DNA of 64,000 nucleotides, taken from positions 6,631,414 to 6,695,413 of the forward strand of contig NC_134034.1 in assembly GCF_964204645.1 (NCBI RefSeq), written 5' to 3'. Below the pieces are notes generated by a model. The model saw nothing but the letters and a program-made list of their open reading frames with translations, was not told where the DNA came from and ran no database searches. The position numbers and the translations under genes were made by a program. The stretch comes from Tubulanus polymorphus. Its lineage: Eukaryota; Nemertea; Palaeonemertea; Tubulaniformes; Tubulanidae. Numbering within the stretch: position 1 is the first letter of the stretch; every line of letters begins with the position of its first letter. Positions 46,250 to 58,000 of the stretch are shown piece after piece.

Positions 46250-47546
46250 AGTGGGCAGTCAACTGCCAAGTGGACTTAGTGGCTCCCTGTTGGCCGACTC
46301 AGATATGGTTCGTCAGACTCCTTCATCTACTGGTGGACTTCCCTCGCACTCTGCCCAATTACCCCGGGTTACTGTCCCAGGGACGATTCAAGTTACACCC
46401 AAATCAATTCCAATTGAATCTACACGCCTGGCCATTGTCAAGCGACAGCTTTCAAACCAAGGAATTTCTTCGGGGGCAGCCAGATTTATCGTGGAATCCA
46501 AACGTCCCTCTACCGGAGCATTGTACGATTCCAAATGGGAATGTTACTCCGATTGGTGTAATAGGAGAGCGGTGGATTCTCTCCACCCCTCTGTGTCAGA
46601 GTTAATAGATTTTTTCTATGTCCTTTTCGAAGAGAAGAATAGACAGGTTATAACCATTAAAGGTTACAGATCAGGAATAGGGCATACTTTTCGTTCAGCG
46701 GGCGTCCCTGTAGTGACGGAGGATGTGAAAATAGCTCAATTGATATCAGGTTTTGGGGTTAAGAGACGCAAACAGGTTTCAGATACCCCGCCATGGGACT
46801 TAACAGTGGTTCTTAGAGCACTTATGATCACTCCCTTCGAGCCTATCCGCAATACTACCCTGTCAGACTTATCTAAGAATACGTTGTTCTTACTGTTCTT
46901 AGCGATGGCCGCGAGGCGTTCAGAGGTTCATGCTTTATCGATGCGTCCGGGTCATATTTCCTTTGGTCCACAAGATAGGTTTGTCATTTTAAGGCCTGGT
47001 CTTAGTTTCATTGCCAAGAATCAAACGGCTTCCGTAGCAGCCAGATCTTGGAAGATCGAGGCTTTGACGCATAGGGTATCTCACGATCTTCCTGATAGGT
47101 CGCTCTGTCCAGTAATAGCTTTAAAGGAGTACCTAGAGAGGACACTTCCCCACAGACAAGATATGGAGAGGCTCTTTATTCCTCTCCGACAAGGGGATAA
47201 GAGAGATATCTCAAGGGACACAATCGCTAGATGGATTGTATCTTTAATTAAAGAAACTCTGCATTCTCAGGGGGCCCAGGCTCCGCTCGGGATACACTCT
47301 CATCAGGTAAGGGCATTAGCCACATCCTGGTCATTATTCACGGGGGCTTCCTTGGAACAGGTTTGTCGTTCAGCCTTCTGGACGTCTCCATCTACCTTCT
47401 CGTCATTTTATTTGAAGGACGTTTCTGGACAGTTAGGCTCACTGTCCACGTTGGGTCCAATTGTTACTGCACAACGAATAAGCCTACACAAACCCAAAAA
47501 ACATCGGGCCCAGTTAGACCTTTTTAAACCAGGTCCTGGGGATTAA
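46203..47546 (+). CDS. DIRS tyrosine recombinase
   Basis: Intact 447-residue frame. The recombinase core has the conserved catalytic residues: Arg in MAARRSEVHAL (about residue 238-239), His-x-x-Arg in HSHQVRA (367-370), Trp at about 393 in RSAFWTS, and the nucleophile Tyr in FSSFYLKD (403). It would integrate the circular cDNA. It overlaps the upstream RNase H frame by 47 nt in a different frame. The true start may be later than 46203, since the first 70 residues look unrelated to the family. Confidence 0.9.
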   Translation: MPVPHSPTQSSVGEDRVGSQLPSGLSGSLLADSDMVRQTPSSTGGLPSHSAQLPRVTVPGTIQVTPKSIPIESTRLAIVKRQLSNQGISSGAARFIVESKRPSTGALYDSKWECYSDWCNRRAVDSLHPSVSELIDFFYVLFEEKNRQVITIKGYRSGIGHTFRSAGVPVVTEDVKIAQLISGFGVKRRKQVSDTPPWDLTVVLRALMITPFEPIRNTTLSDLSKNTLFLLFLAMAARRSEVHALSMRPGHISFGPQDRFVILRPGLSFIAKNQTASVAARSWKIEALTHRVSHDLPDRSLCPVIALKEYLERTLPHRQDMERLFIPLRQGDKRDISRDTIARWIVSLIKETLHSQGAQAPLGIHSHQVRALATSWSLFTGASLEQVCRSAFWTSPSTFSSFYLKDVSGQLGSLSTLGPIVTAQRISLHKPKKHRAQLDLFKPGPGD

Positions 47547-48029
47547 AGGGTTTCTTCTGTATTCAGCTATAAGAAAGTTGATGTATATAAGTTGTGGGCC
47601 TAGGTTACCTTAAGACAGTTAGTGGTAAGGGTTCCTTTTGTTATAGGTATTAAGCTTAGACATGAATCATGATTTCATTTATATAGCCTGGGCAAGGCTG
47701 CGTCTAGAGTTTAAGTTTTTTTACCTACTGGTTTAGGTTAATATCGAGGTAATGGCAGTCATTGCCTTACTAAGGTATCCGGGAGTCAGTTGACACCGGG
47801 TTGTTTGATTTCCTTTTTTCGACTCAAACGTAACGGGGTCATAATAGGCATGTTATATCTACCAGTACAGTTAGGAACTGAAATGGAAGCAGCACGGTAG
47901 CTCCCTGATTTTTGGTTTTCCACTGGCTCACCTGGGGTTTGTTGCGGTTTTCTGCAGAGAGTTTTAGGGTGAGTGTAAGTGTAGAGAATTTAAATCGATT
48001 TTTGGTCGCCTCCCTCCTCCATTCTTTGG

Positions 48030-48140
48030 GATTCTGGCTATAGTGTATTTTCCCAGGGAATGTATTCGAATTGAATATTACAATTTTGTTCAAAAATTGG
48101 TATTTACGAGGAATACTTACCTGGGAAAATACACGGGTAT
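48030..48140 (+). other. DIRS internal complementary region (circle-junction template)
   Basis: Two adjacent blocks are complementary to the left and right ends of the element, respectively. In the accepted DIRS model this region templates completion of both cDNA ends and formation of a circular intermediate. Confidence 0.85.
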
Positions 48141-48184
48141 TCCCACCCAGCCGTCCCCCAGGCGATTGAGGGATTATTGGCGCA

Positions 48185-48346
48185 AAAAGATGATGGCGTC
48201 TCGCCAGATGGCGCTATGTTACGGCGCCCCTACCAAAAGTCGATTCGGGCGTTATCTGCCTAGCCAAAAGCAATATGGCTATAGTGTATTTTCCCAGGTA
48301 AGTATTCCTCGTAAATACCAATTTTTGAACAAAATTGTAATGTTTT
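48185..48346 (+). repeat. DIRS right inverted terminal repeat and unique right extension
   Basis: The segment to 48296 pairs with the left terminal repeat. The extension AGTATTCCTCGTAAATACC to 48346 is found, complemented, in the internal complementary region but not at the left end, the usual asymmetry of DIRS ends. Confidence 0.9.
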
Positions 48347-49182
48347 CCTAATTGTAATTGACTTGAATCATTATCAATTTGTTGAATATCTCTTCTCGAT
48401 GTTTCTGGTGTTGAAGATCTTAATTGATCTAATCGATCTCCATACTCTTCCATTTCTGGATCAACATAAGTAGGATTTGAATTTGGATTTTTAAATGGTG
48501 AATATTTGTTAATATCAATACCAACATTTGGTTCTTCTTCATTTATTCTATCGAGTGCATTCCATATAATTCTGAGAAATTCTGTGCCACCTTTTGAATG
48601 TTCAATTGTAGATATGCTAACATTTCAGGTTCAAAAATATTTTCTTCACCCATTCTAGATAATTGTATTGATGCAGTTTTGTTATTTAATTCAACATTAT
48701 ATAAACCCATGCATCATTTTTAAATTCTAAATTATTCATGAAAAATGGGTAATCTTTTAAAATTTGCATTACAACACCTTCTGAATCAATTTCATCTATT
48801 ACATCTTTTGGTAATGATTCGTTAACAATTGTATCTATTACTCTACTTTTCATTCCATAGAATTGCCTTTTCAAATAAGGATGTGGTATTTAATAATTTA
48901 TTCATTAAATCTTTTCTAAATGTTACGGGTTTAATAACTTCCCATTCGGGAGCTGCCAAATATTCTTCAAATTCTTCACGCGTTTCGTAATCAATTACAC
49001 CATCATCTTCATCAGCTAAACAAGAAGTATAAGATGGATCATCATCTTCATCATTATTTAAATTATTATTATATGGTGCTCCATCATCATTATTGATACT
49101 AGTATCAGGAAAATTAAGTTGTGGTTCATCAGTTATACCGGGGGGCGTCACCAAAATTATCCAATGGAATTTCTTCATCCAT
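48347..49182 (-). pseudogene. Polinton large virion protein, N-terminal part
   Basis: The start ATG at 49182 overlaps the penton-gene terminator. The N-terminus is acidic (MDEEIPLDNFGDAP, then after a frameshift at a six-G run, 49140-49145, a stretch rich in Asn/Asp). It continues with YETREEFEEYLAAPEWEVIK and, after another frameshift, MKSRVIDTIVNESLPKDVID, AWVYIMLNNKTASIQLSRMG and EYGDRLDQLRSSTPETSRRD. The DIRS element truncates it at 48347 and the remainder is at 37437-36538. Without DIRS the gene would be about 1.74 kb. Confidence 0.65.
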
Positions 49183-50598
49183 TTATATAAATAAAAAATT
49201 TAAATTGAAAATATAATATTCCTCCAATTACAATTCCTATACAAGTTATAGCTAATTTAGTATTTTCATGGGATTTATTATCATTATTAGTTTTAATTAT
49301 TTTATGTTGAATAATATCAGTTTTTATATTTTCTGATGTATTGTAATCTTTTATTTTAGAATCATTATTTAATTTAATATTCTTAGTTTTAGTTTCTGTT
49401 GATTGAATATGTTTTTTAATTTTTTTACCTTCCGTTAATTTTGGAGCAGTGATAATCTTTTAATTTATGTCATTTAATCCAAATGAATTATTTATTGTAG
49501 CAGTTTTAATTAGATTATTATAACCAATTATATTTCCCATTTTTAAAACTAAATCATTAGAAATAATTAATAAATTAGGGCCTATACAATAATATAATCT
49601 AATATGTGACTTATCTAAATAATTTTTGTACCTGACTATATTTTCTGGAATCGATCTATTTTTATCATTGTGAATGGAATCTTCAAATAATACTTTAAAT
49701 TGTTTTTGTGTATCAAATGATGTATTTAAATTTCCAATTATTGGGGACTTGTTTCAACTTGAGCACCTAGAATACATATCAAATAAGTTCTAATTGATTG
49801 ATTTATTCTTTGTATACCAGCTTTAGTAAAACCTTCACTATTTTCTAAAATAAAATTAATCCAACCATCATTATTTTGTTATTGTTTGATATAAATATAA
49901 TATTTTGGTATTTCATTCCATTTAAACGTTTTTGAGTTAATATTTTTTATTGTTTTTCTATATTCTTTAGTATAAGGGACAGCAAAACCTCCGATTTGAA
50001 ATGGTGAATTATTCATTGCATCCATAGCTTTCTCTACTTTAGATAAATCTCCCCCTGTAATTGTTCCCATTTTTGATCTAAAATCAGAATTATTTATATC
50101 CATATTAAATTCATTACATATCTTATAAAACTTTGATAAATTAATACTTTTTTCTAATTCTTTAAAATATCTAGATCCTGGTAAAGGACACTCTAATTCA
50201 TTTAATATTAATCTTATTTGAAAGTATGTATGAAATCTAAAGAGTGAAAATATTAATGGTAAACTTGGTTCATTTAAATGATTATTCCAACTTATACCAC
50301 ACCCTGTTGTTGCACAATAAACTGCAAAATTTACTTGTTTTTGCCAGAATTGCATATTTGATTTTAACATCCATAATTTGGCTTTACTTAATTCTTTTTT
50401 AAAATTAATTTCATAAACATTGAATATATTTTCCATCTTTACATTAAAATTATAACTTTCAGTAACATAAATATCTAAATTAATTAATGAATCTAAAACT
50501 TCATTTCTATATGAAATATCTTTATTAAAATCTATTGCAGGAATATTATATTTAATTGATTTATCATATTGAAAAGCTTTTGGAAAACTAATTGCCAT
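49176..50598 (-). pseudogene. Polinton minor capsid (penton-like) protein
   Basis: The frame from 50598 has IPAIDFNKDISYRNEVLDSL, WQKQVNFAVYCATTGCGISW, IFSLFRFHTYFQIRLILNEL and CPLPGSRYFKELEKS, then after an in-frame TAA near 49880 GWINFILENSEGFTKAGIQR, SIRTYLICILGAQ and SFDTQKQFKVLFEDSI. This order matches a conserved Polinton structural protein; I assign it as the minor capsid/penton component from that resemblance. Further stops precede a hydrophobic tail that overlaps the next gene's ATG (ATGGATGA). Confidence 0.7.
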
Positions 50599-50614
50599 TT
50601 ATATAATAAAAAAA

Positions 50615-50698
50615 TTAATAATTAATAAATTCTTTTAATAATTTATCCTGCTCTTCAACTGTTATGTTACCATTTAAACTTATTATATAATCTAATGT
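50615..50698 (-). pseudogene. C-terminal scrap of the next upstream Polinton gene
   Basis: Twenty-seven codons (TLDYIISLNGNITVEEQDKL ... NY stop) just upstream of the penton start, cut at 50699 by the foldback element. Too short to identify. Confidence 0.4.
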
Positions 50699-51959
50699 AT
50701 TTTAGGGTTTTCTGTTACATCACAGAAAACCCTATTGAGATTCGCGTCTTTCTTCTTATTAGGGTTTTCTGTTACATCACAGAAAACCCTATTGATATCC
50801 GCGTGATTATTAGGGTTTTCTGTTATTTCACAGAAAACCCTATTGATATCCGCGTGATTATTATTATTATTATTTTCTTCCACACTATTTTTACCAAAAG
50901 AACATAGGCTTTGTTACCTTACCGCTGTTTCATATACAATCCATATAATATCGTTCAGCTCACTGAGATCTACAAATAGCCCGCGTGTTTTTTCACGAAT
51001 CATCGTTACAAAAGCGCTGTCGGGCCGTAAACATCGAAAATTTAGCCCCAATCAATGGGGCGACATGTTTTTCGAGTCGTCATCCCGAAATCAACCCGCA
51101 GGCCGACTGTCACTTCGATTAACAATTCAAGTATAAATGAACTAATTTATTGCCGCAGACTTCACATTCAGTCGCGGTCTTCAAACAGTGATTTTAATAG
51201 CCCATTTTCCTCATCAGATCATATTACCGATACACTGGAAATTTACTACTTTAGATTTTAAAAGCACTGACGAGCCGTTAACATCGACGAATCGACGTGT
51301 GTTACTACATCGTCGTTCCGGGGATCAGCTGCGAGTTTCTCCTCATCATGAGAATCAAATCGAGTACAACTTAATTTATTACTACCAGTTATTTGGCTGC
51401 GGGTTTCAAGGAGTTAGTTTAACAATACCTATTTTTCTTTACCGAATTAACCGTGTATTTACTAAGATAAATCTTTAGTGTACCGGGGAATCGTAGGCCT
51501 AAACTAAACACGCCGGAAGAGATATAGCGGAGAAAAGCTGTTATGTCGACGAGGTATCAAAATAAAAGAATATATTACTTTATTCGGCCGCGGGCTTCAA
51601 ACTCTATATCAATACCATCAATACTCTATATTTCCTACAGTACATACCGATCATTGTCAAATGCACAAGGTATTTACTAAAAACAAGTATATAACACACT
51701 CCTTTCATTATACTGGACTCACACTTGACATTCGGAGTAAACTATCGTGAAGTGAGCCTGTTATTCCAGCCTCGTATTCAGATATAGTGTGTACACACTG
51801 TACAGCTGCCTGTAGATACTGGTTGACATGAAATGTATAACTTAACACTTTGACCGGACGAAACGACGATCATTCAATAAAGTCACCGGGGCAGAAGAGT
51901 GATCAATAATTGTTTTATATAATTAAAATGTGTAGTGATTTTCGTAAATTTCATAGATT

Positions 51960-52690
51960 TTCATCGAAATGTATTTTACATCAATTATGCCTGTTAAAAT
52001 TCAAATATGTCTATAAAAGTAAAACAAGGCTACCTGAAAATTAATTTCTCTATTCTTCGAATTGAATTAAAGCAGATGTCTTCATTTGTTCATAGTAAAA
52101 AATACGCAATATTTCAACGCACGATTGCATCATGGCTCAACATGTTAACATTAAAATTCAAAATCAAATTTCTCTAAAACTAAAACCGCAGGGTTCCTGA
52201 AAATTAAGTATATTGTTAAGGAAACTCTATTCTTTAAGGTGATTTAAGGCAGATGTCTGTGCATTGATTTGATCATAGTAAAAAAACGCGTTATTTCAAT
52301 ACACGATTGCATCATTGCGTGATATTTAAAAAGTTAAAATTCATAATTAGATTTCTCTGAAACTCTGAAACCTGAGACTTCCTTAAAATTAAGTATATTA
52401 ATAAGCACACTCTGATGTAAAGTTGATGTAAAGCAGATGTCAGTGCACTGGTTTGATCATAGTAAAAAATGCGTCATTTCAATAGACGATTGCATCATGG
52501 CACGATTTTCAAAAGTTAAAATTCAAAATCAAATTTCTCTTAAACTAAAACCTGAGGCTTTCTGAAAATCCAGTATAATATTCAGGAAACTCTATTCTTT
52601 AAGTCGATTTAAGGCAGATGTCTGTGCATTGATTTGATCATAGTAAAAAAACGCGTCATTTCAATACACGATTGCATCATGGCGCGATAT
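51960..52690. repeat. Left subterminal tandem repeats, about 183-bp unit, 4 copies
   Basis: Copies share TTTGATCATAGTAAAAAA, CGATTGCATCAT and TTAAGGCAGATGTCTGTGCA; they are inverted relative to the right array. Confidence 0.8.
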
Positions 52691-52692
52691 TC

Positions 52693-54417
52693 AGAAATTA
52701 CGCGGACGTTCTCATAGTATGGGTCGGAACTAACGATTTAAACGAAAATGTTCAACCAAAGGATATAGTAAAGGCATACCAGGTTAGTTACTCAACAGTT
52801 TATGGCAGACAATTACAGAAAATTCAAATGACTAAATGACGAATGACTAAATTCCTCTTGATACTAGTTTTTTCTAGGTTATCTCGCGCTGATAATGCCA
52901 TCAACCAAAATCCTTCTGTTGCCGATATTTCCACGAAATGATTCAAAGGTGAAGGATCAGAAGCGGAAGAAAGTTAATAGGTTAACGAAGAAGCTTCTGC
53001 GCGAACCCAGGTTCAAAAGGGTTTCCTTCATGAAAACTGAGGTAAATATATATATTCATGAAATGTATACCGTAAACTAATACCATGTTACAGTTGCCAG
53101 CCACCATTTTGTTAGGGTACTTTCATTTATCCTCTATTGTTTGGTAATTATTTCTATTTTAAATATTATTTGTGATGTGTTTTATCATATTTCATTGGCC
53201 TGTAGGTGGATTTTGACATTTTGGCAGCATTCAAACATTTCTAGTGTTTCTCAAATTCGCAACAATGCGACATGAGAATGATAAAAAAACCCGTGGCCAG
53301 TTTTTGCCACATGCGTAGGGATTCGAAGTTCGTTATTTTTTGTATCTCAGCACGGCACCTGGACTGGCCAGACAAAAAAACTTGTTTTTTACTCCCTGTA
53401 TACTACTCGACCAATAATTCGACTAAAACGAGTAAAACGAGTAAAAATCTGTAACTGATTCACCTTTCATGATTCTGGGGATTATTTCTGATTAAAGGCA
53501 AGAACATGGGTAAAAAACGTCCTTGTTTTTATTTTAGGTCCGATTTTCTTAAAAATTTGAGGGTTAATCAATCTAGTTATAAGAAACGAATTAAAAATTT
53601 ATCATATTTCCTTTTTACCCAGTAAACAAGTTTTGCTCCGAGTAAAAACCATTGCCGATGAAGGCAATTAATTAACAACAGCTTACAAGATAAAATGCAC
53701 CCAGCTGTTATGTTTACATAATTCAGCAGGCTTGTGGTCAGTGAGTTGATAACTAAGAAGCTCCTCCTCCAAAGTCAATCAAAGTTTGAATTTGCTACGA
53801 AAATGAAGAATTCAAAATTACTCCCTATTTGCTGGTTTCTAGAGTATTTTTGACTTTTGCAATCATTTATCATCTATAATTGCTCGTAGATTTTTTAGAT
53901 AACTGAAAACAAACAAGATACGTATTCCCAAGGTTTGAATGCTCCTTACATGGCAAAATTCACCTACAAACCAATTAAATATGATAGAACACATCACAAA
54001 TAATCCTTTAAAAAGAGAAAAAAGTTATCTAACAATAGAGGACAAAGTTTAGTACCGTACGCTAACAAAAAGGCGGCTAACAACTGTAAAAATGGTATAT
54101 TTTCATAGCCTGCATTGTGATTGTGTTGTCTCATTTCAGCGTATTTTCGAAACGAGTCAGAAACGCAAAAACAAAGGAGATCAATTTCTGTCAAACAAGA
54201 ATTTTATCGTTTGGATGGGTTGCATTTAAATGATCGTGGAATAGAACGCCTGCATCGTTATATTATGCAATACATCAAGGAAAATCTGTCAGCTGACCCC
54301 AGAAGTAAGATCGCGGAACGAGTGGAGAGGGCTAATATTGCGCACGGACTATGTACCGAGGAGACACCGGGGGATCGAAGTTTTGATTTTGAAGAACCAG
54401 ATGTTTCGATAGATTAG
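52693..54417 (+). CDS. SGNH-hydrolase-like gene, apparently spliced
   Basis: Block one (52693-52782) follows an ATATTCAG acceptor and encodes ADVLIVWVGTNDLNENV, holding the GxND oxyanion motif (SGNH block III), then a CAG|GTTAGT donor. Block two (about 52878-53040) gives KILLLPIFPRNDSKVKDQKR, the usual SGNH core strand, then a GAG|GTAAAT donor. Block three (54140-54417) follows a TCATTTCAG acceptor and encodes FYRLDGLHLNDRGIERLHRY with the D-x-x-H-like block V catalytic pair, ending FEEPDVSID. The block I GDS motif was not found. Exon phases do not all fit, so an exon is missed or the gene is decaying. SGNH domains also occur in some retrotransposon ORF1 proteins. Confidence 0.5.
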
Positions 54418-55550
54418 ACTCTAAAATCGAAGAATTCTAGTTCATTACACCTACACATCCTGACGTTTCTGATCACACTCCCGGCCCTGCGTTAATGGAT
54501 TCGGAGCCACTTTTTATCAGGATCGTGTACCTCGGATTTTGATGGCAGCGATGTACACAATATATTAAAGAACTATATATATATAACATTGCAGCTATCA
54601 TGTAATTGAATTTCCATCAATAAAGTGTTTTATCCTGGGGTCTAAAGCTCGCGTCAGGTTTTGGTGCGGGACATTCTTTTACTTCAGTGATCTCTTTTTG
54701 GAAAATTTTTTTTTTCAGCTAGATTTATGATCTTTTTTTTAGGAAAATGATTTTATTTTTTCAGCTCAATATATGTTGTATATGATGGCTATTGGCTATT
54801 ATATGAATGTCCCCAAGGACGGGAACGTAGATTGAGGGGAGGGGAATATTATGATTTGGGTTTCACTTTTTTAGAAATAAATTGAATGAATAATACAACG
54901 TATTATTATATGATACGTTAGGACATTAGACTGGGAGAACTACGATTATGGAAAATAAGAATAATAGAGTGTATATAGTATAGTTAATGAATTATTATTA
55001 TTATTATTAGACTAGAATAACTCTTGAATATTGGCCTTAAGCCTGGGGGAAAGTGCTCATCAGTGTGAACACTTAAAGACTAGTTTGGATAACAATTCAA
55101 GCAAAGCAATTATTCTGACACATTGACACTAAAACCTCTGAGCCTGTCGAAACAAAAATGTTACATTATACGGATTCTTTTATATTCAATAAAGAAAAAA
55201 CATATAACGGAACGCGAGCTTTTATTTGGATTTATTTTTGGAATTATCGGAAAGTACAATGTACTTGGTATAAGTCATTATCTACATTTGCAAGAATTGA
55301 TTTGTTCATTGCACAGCTCAATTCAAACCCCCATTTTGCGACTTAAAACGGAAAACCTAGCAACAGAACGTCATCAGAGGAGCGTATACACGTTGGCATA
55401 ACCAACATTTCACTTTCTGCACGTTTTTGTTGAGGCTGACCAGTAATATGCGCACTGCTGATTCTAAATCAAAACATAGGTGCAAAATACTAAACTAATG
55501 AAAGAGGGCGATTTTGATTAATAGACTACATCGACATAATTTCCAGTGAA
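54418..55550. other. Core of the foldback element downstream of the SGNH-like exons
   Basis: AT-rich with AATAAAGTG near 54620 (possible polyadenylation signal) and a short TTA microsatellite near 54990. An open frame at 55123-55401 has no recognisable motif. Confidence 0.35.
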
Positions 55551-55559
55551 TATCGCTAA

Positions 55560-57000
55560 ACCGTTTATCAATATGTTCGTATTTTCAATATTTTGATCAA
55601 TCATCTTGTTTTAGAGAAATTTAATTTTGAAATTTAAATTTTTGAATATTCGCGCAATGATGCTTCGAGTATTGAAATAACACCAATTCTTACTATAAAC
55701 CAATCAATGCAAAGACATCTTATTTACATCCACTTGAAGAATAGAGTCATCTTATTGATATAATCGGTTTTTCAGGAAACCCCACGTTTTAGTTTTAGAG
55801 AAATTTGAGTTTGAATTTTTAAATTTTGAATATCGCGCAATGATGCAATCGTGTGTCGCAATAACAGGCAATCTAACTATGAACAAATCAATGCACAGAC
55901 ATCCGCTTTACATCAACTCAAAGACTACAGTTTCCTTATTAATATACTTACTTTCCAGGAACCCTCAGGTTTTAGTTTTAGAGAAATTTGATTTTGAAAT
56001 TTAAATTTCTGAATATCGCGCAATGATGCAATCGTGTATTGAAATGACGCGTTTTTTTACTATGATCAAATCAATGCACAGACATCTGCCTTGAATCAAC
56101 TTAAAGAATAGAGTTTCCTTATTAATATACTTGATTTTCAGGAACCCTCACGTTTTAGTTTTAGAGAAATTTGATTTTGAAATTTAAATTTCTGAATATC
56201 GCGCCATGATGCAATCGTGTATTGAAATGACGCGTTTTTTTACTATGATCAAATCAATGCACAGACATCTGCCTTGAATCAACTTAAAGAATAGAGTTTG
56301 CTTATTAATATACTTAATTTTCAGGAACCCTCAGGTTTTATGTTTTAGAGAAATTAAATTTTGAAATTTAAATTTCTGAATATCGCGCAATGATGCAATC
56401 GTGTATTGAAATGACGCATTTTTTTACTATGATCAAATCAATGCACAGACATCCGCTTTAGATCAACTTAAAGAAAAGAGTTTCCTTAATATTATACTCG
56501 ATTTTCAGGAACCCTCACGTTTTAGTTTTAGAGAAATTTGATTTTGAAATTTAAATTTCTGAATATCGCGCCATGATGCAATCGTGTATTGAAATGACGC
56601 GTTTTTTTACTATGATCAAATCAATGCACAGACATCTGCCTTGAATCAACTTAAAGAATAGAGTTTGCTTATTAATATACTTAATTTTCAGGAACCCTCA
56701 GGTTTTATGTTTTAGAGAAATTAAATTTTGAAATTCAAATTTCTGAATATCGGGCAATGATGCAATCGTGTATTGAAATGACGCGTTTTTTTACTATGAT
56801 CAAATCAATGCACAGACATCCGCTTTACATCAACTTAAAGAAAAGAGTTTCCTTAATATTATACTCGATTTTCAGAAAGCCCCAGGTTTTAGTTTGAGAG
56901 AAATTTGAGTTTGAATTTTTAGATTTTAGATATCGCGGAATGATGCAATCGTGAGTTGAAATAATACCTGAACAAATCGATGCACAGACATTTACTTTAT
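55560..57000. repeat. Right subterminal tandem repeats, about 183-187-bp unit, 8 copies
   Basis: Copies of AAATCAATGCACAGACATC recur near 55884, 56063, 56247, 56435, 56620 and 56804, with degenerate copies on both sides. Some pairs of units are more alike than others, suggesting recent unequal exchange. Confidence 0.85.
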
Positions 57001-58000
57001 ATATCTACTTGAACAATCGAGCCTACTCAGTAATATACTCAGTTTTTACGAAACCTGGAGTTTTTGTTTCAGAGAAATTTGAGTATCAGTATCCGATGCT
57101 ATATACTAACGTTAACGTTAGTTATCATCGCTCCGTCATGCTAAGTTATACATTTCATGTCAACCAGTATCTACAGGCAGCTATACAGTGTGTACACACT
57201 ATATCTGAATACGAGGCTGGAATAACAGGCTCACTTCACGATAATCTCCTTTCCTCCACAGCGAACGCTTACTCCGAATGTCAAGTGTGAGTCCAGCATA
57301 CGGATAGGAGCGTGTTGTATACTTGTATTTAGTAAATACATTGTGGATTTGACAATGATCGGTATGTACTGTAGGAAATACAGAGTATTGATGGTATTGA
57401 TATAGAGGTTGAAGCCCGCGGCCGAATAAAGTAATATATTTCTTTATTTTGATACCTCGTCGACATAACAGCTTTTCTCCGCTATATCTCTTCGGCGTGT
57501 TTAGCTTAGGCCTACGACTCCGGTACACTTATGATTTATCTTAGTAAATACACGGTTAATTTGGTAAAGAAAAATAGGTATTGCTAAACTAACTGCTTAA
57601 AACCCGCAGCCCAATCACTGGTAGTTATAAATTAATTTGTACTCGATTTGATTCTCAGGATGAGGAGAAACTCGCAGCTGATCCCCGGAACGACGATGTA
57701 GTAACATACGTCGATTCGTCGATGTTTACGGCTCGACAGTGCTTTTAAAATCTAAAGTAGTAAATTTCCAGTGTATCGGTAATATGATTTGATGAGGAAA
57801 ATGGGCTATTGTTAAAATCACTGTTTGAAGACCGCGACTGAATGTGAAGTCTGCGGCAATAAATTAGTTCATTTATACTTGAATTGATAATCGAAGTGAC
57901 AGTCGGCCTGCGGGTTGATTTCGGGATGACGACTCGAAAAACATGTCGCCTCATTGAATGGGGCTAAATTTTCGATGTTTACGGCCCGACAGCGCTTTTG

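Larger units (their letters stand above)
37438..48346 (+). mobile_element. DIRS retrotransposon, nearly intact, carrying a nested hAT
   Basis: The ends were placed using the internal complementary region at about 48030-48130, which contains in tandem the complements of the left end (CTATAGTGTATTTTCCCA, then GGAATGTATTCGAA) and the right end (ATTACAATTTTGTTC... ACCTGGGAAAATACAC), as in classical DIRS elements. Inverted terminal repeats are 37454-37570 and 48185-48296. It encodes Gag, RT-RNase H and a tyrosine recombinase, with no target-site duplication, as expected. Without the 4.85-kb hAT insert it is about 6.06 kb. It splits a Polinton virion gene. Confidence 0.9.
21085..50698. mobile_element. 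Decayed Polinton/Maverick (adintovirus-like) element, expanded by nested insertions
   Basis: The plus-strand genes at 21.1-34.0 kb (OB-like protein, DNA polymerase B, HNH nuclease, membrane proteins, integrase, packaging ATPase) and the minus-strand genes at 34.4-50.6 kb (capsid and virion genes) are complementary sets that converge at 34.0-34.4 kb, as expected for one element. Removing the insertions at 21888-22995, 23437-24168, 30581-33847 and 37438-48346 leaves about 13.6 kb, near the lower end of the usual Polinton size range. The right end is cut by the foldback element at 50699. The maturation protease was not found. All genes carry disabling changes. Confidence 0.85.

Noticed and set aside
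45589-46605. 338-residue plus-strand frame
   Set aside because: Out-of-frame shadow over the DIRS RNase H and recombinase start; Ser/Gly-rich composition without motifs, whereas the overlapping frames carry clear catalytic motifs.
50692-50883. Protein repeats (NRVFCDVTENP) or a CRISPR-like array
   Set aside because: Three palindromic units of unequal spacing at a transposon terminus; no unique spacers, no cas genes, and the reading frame is a by-product of the repeat.
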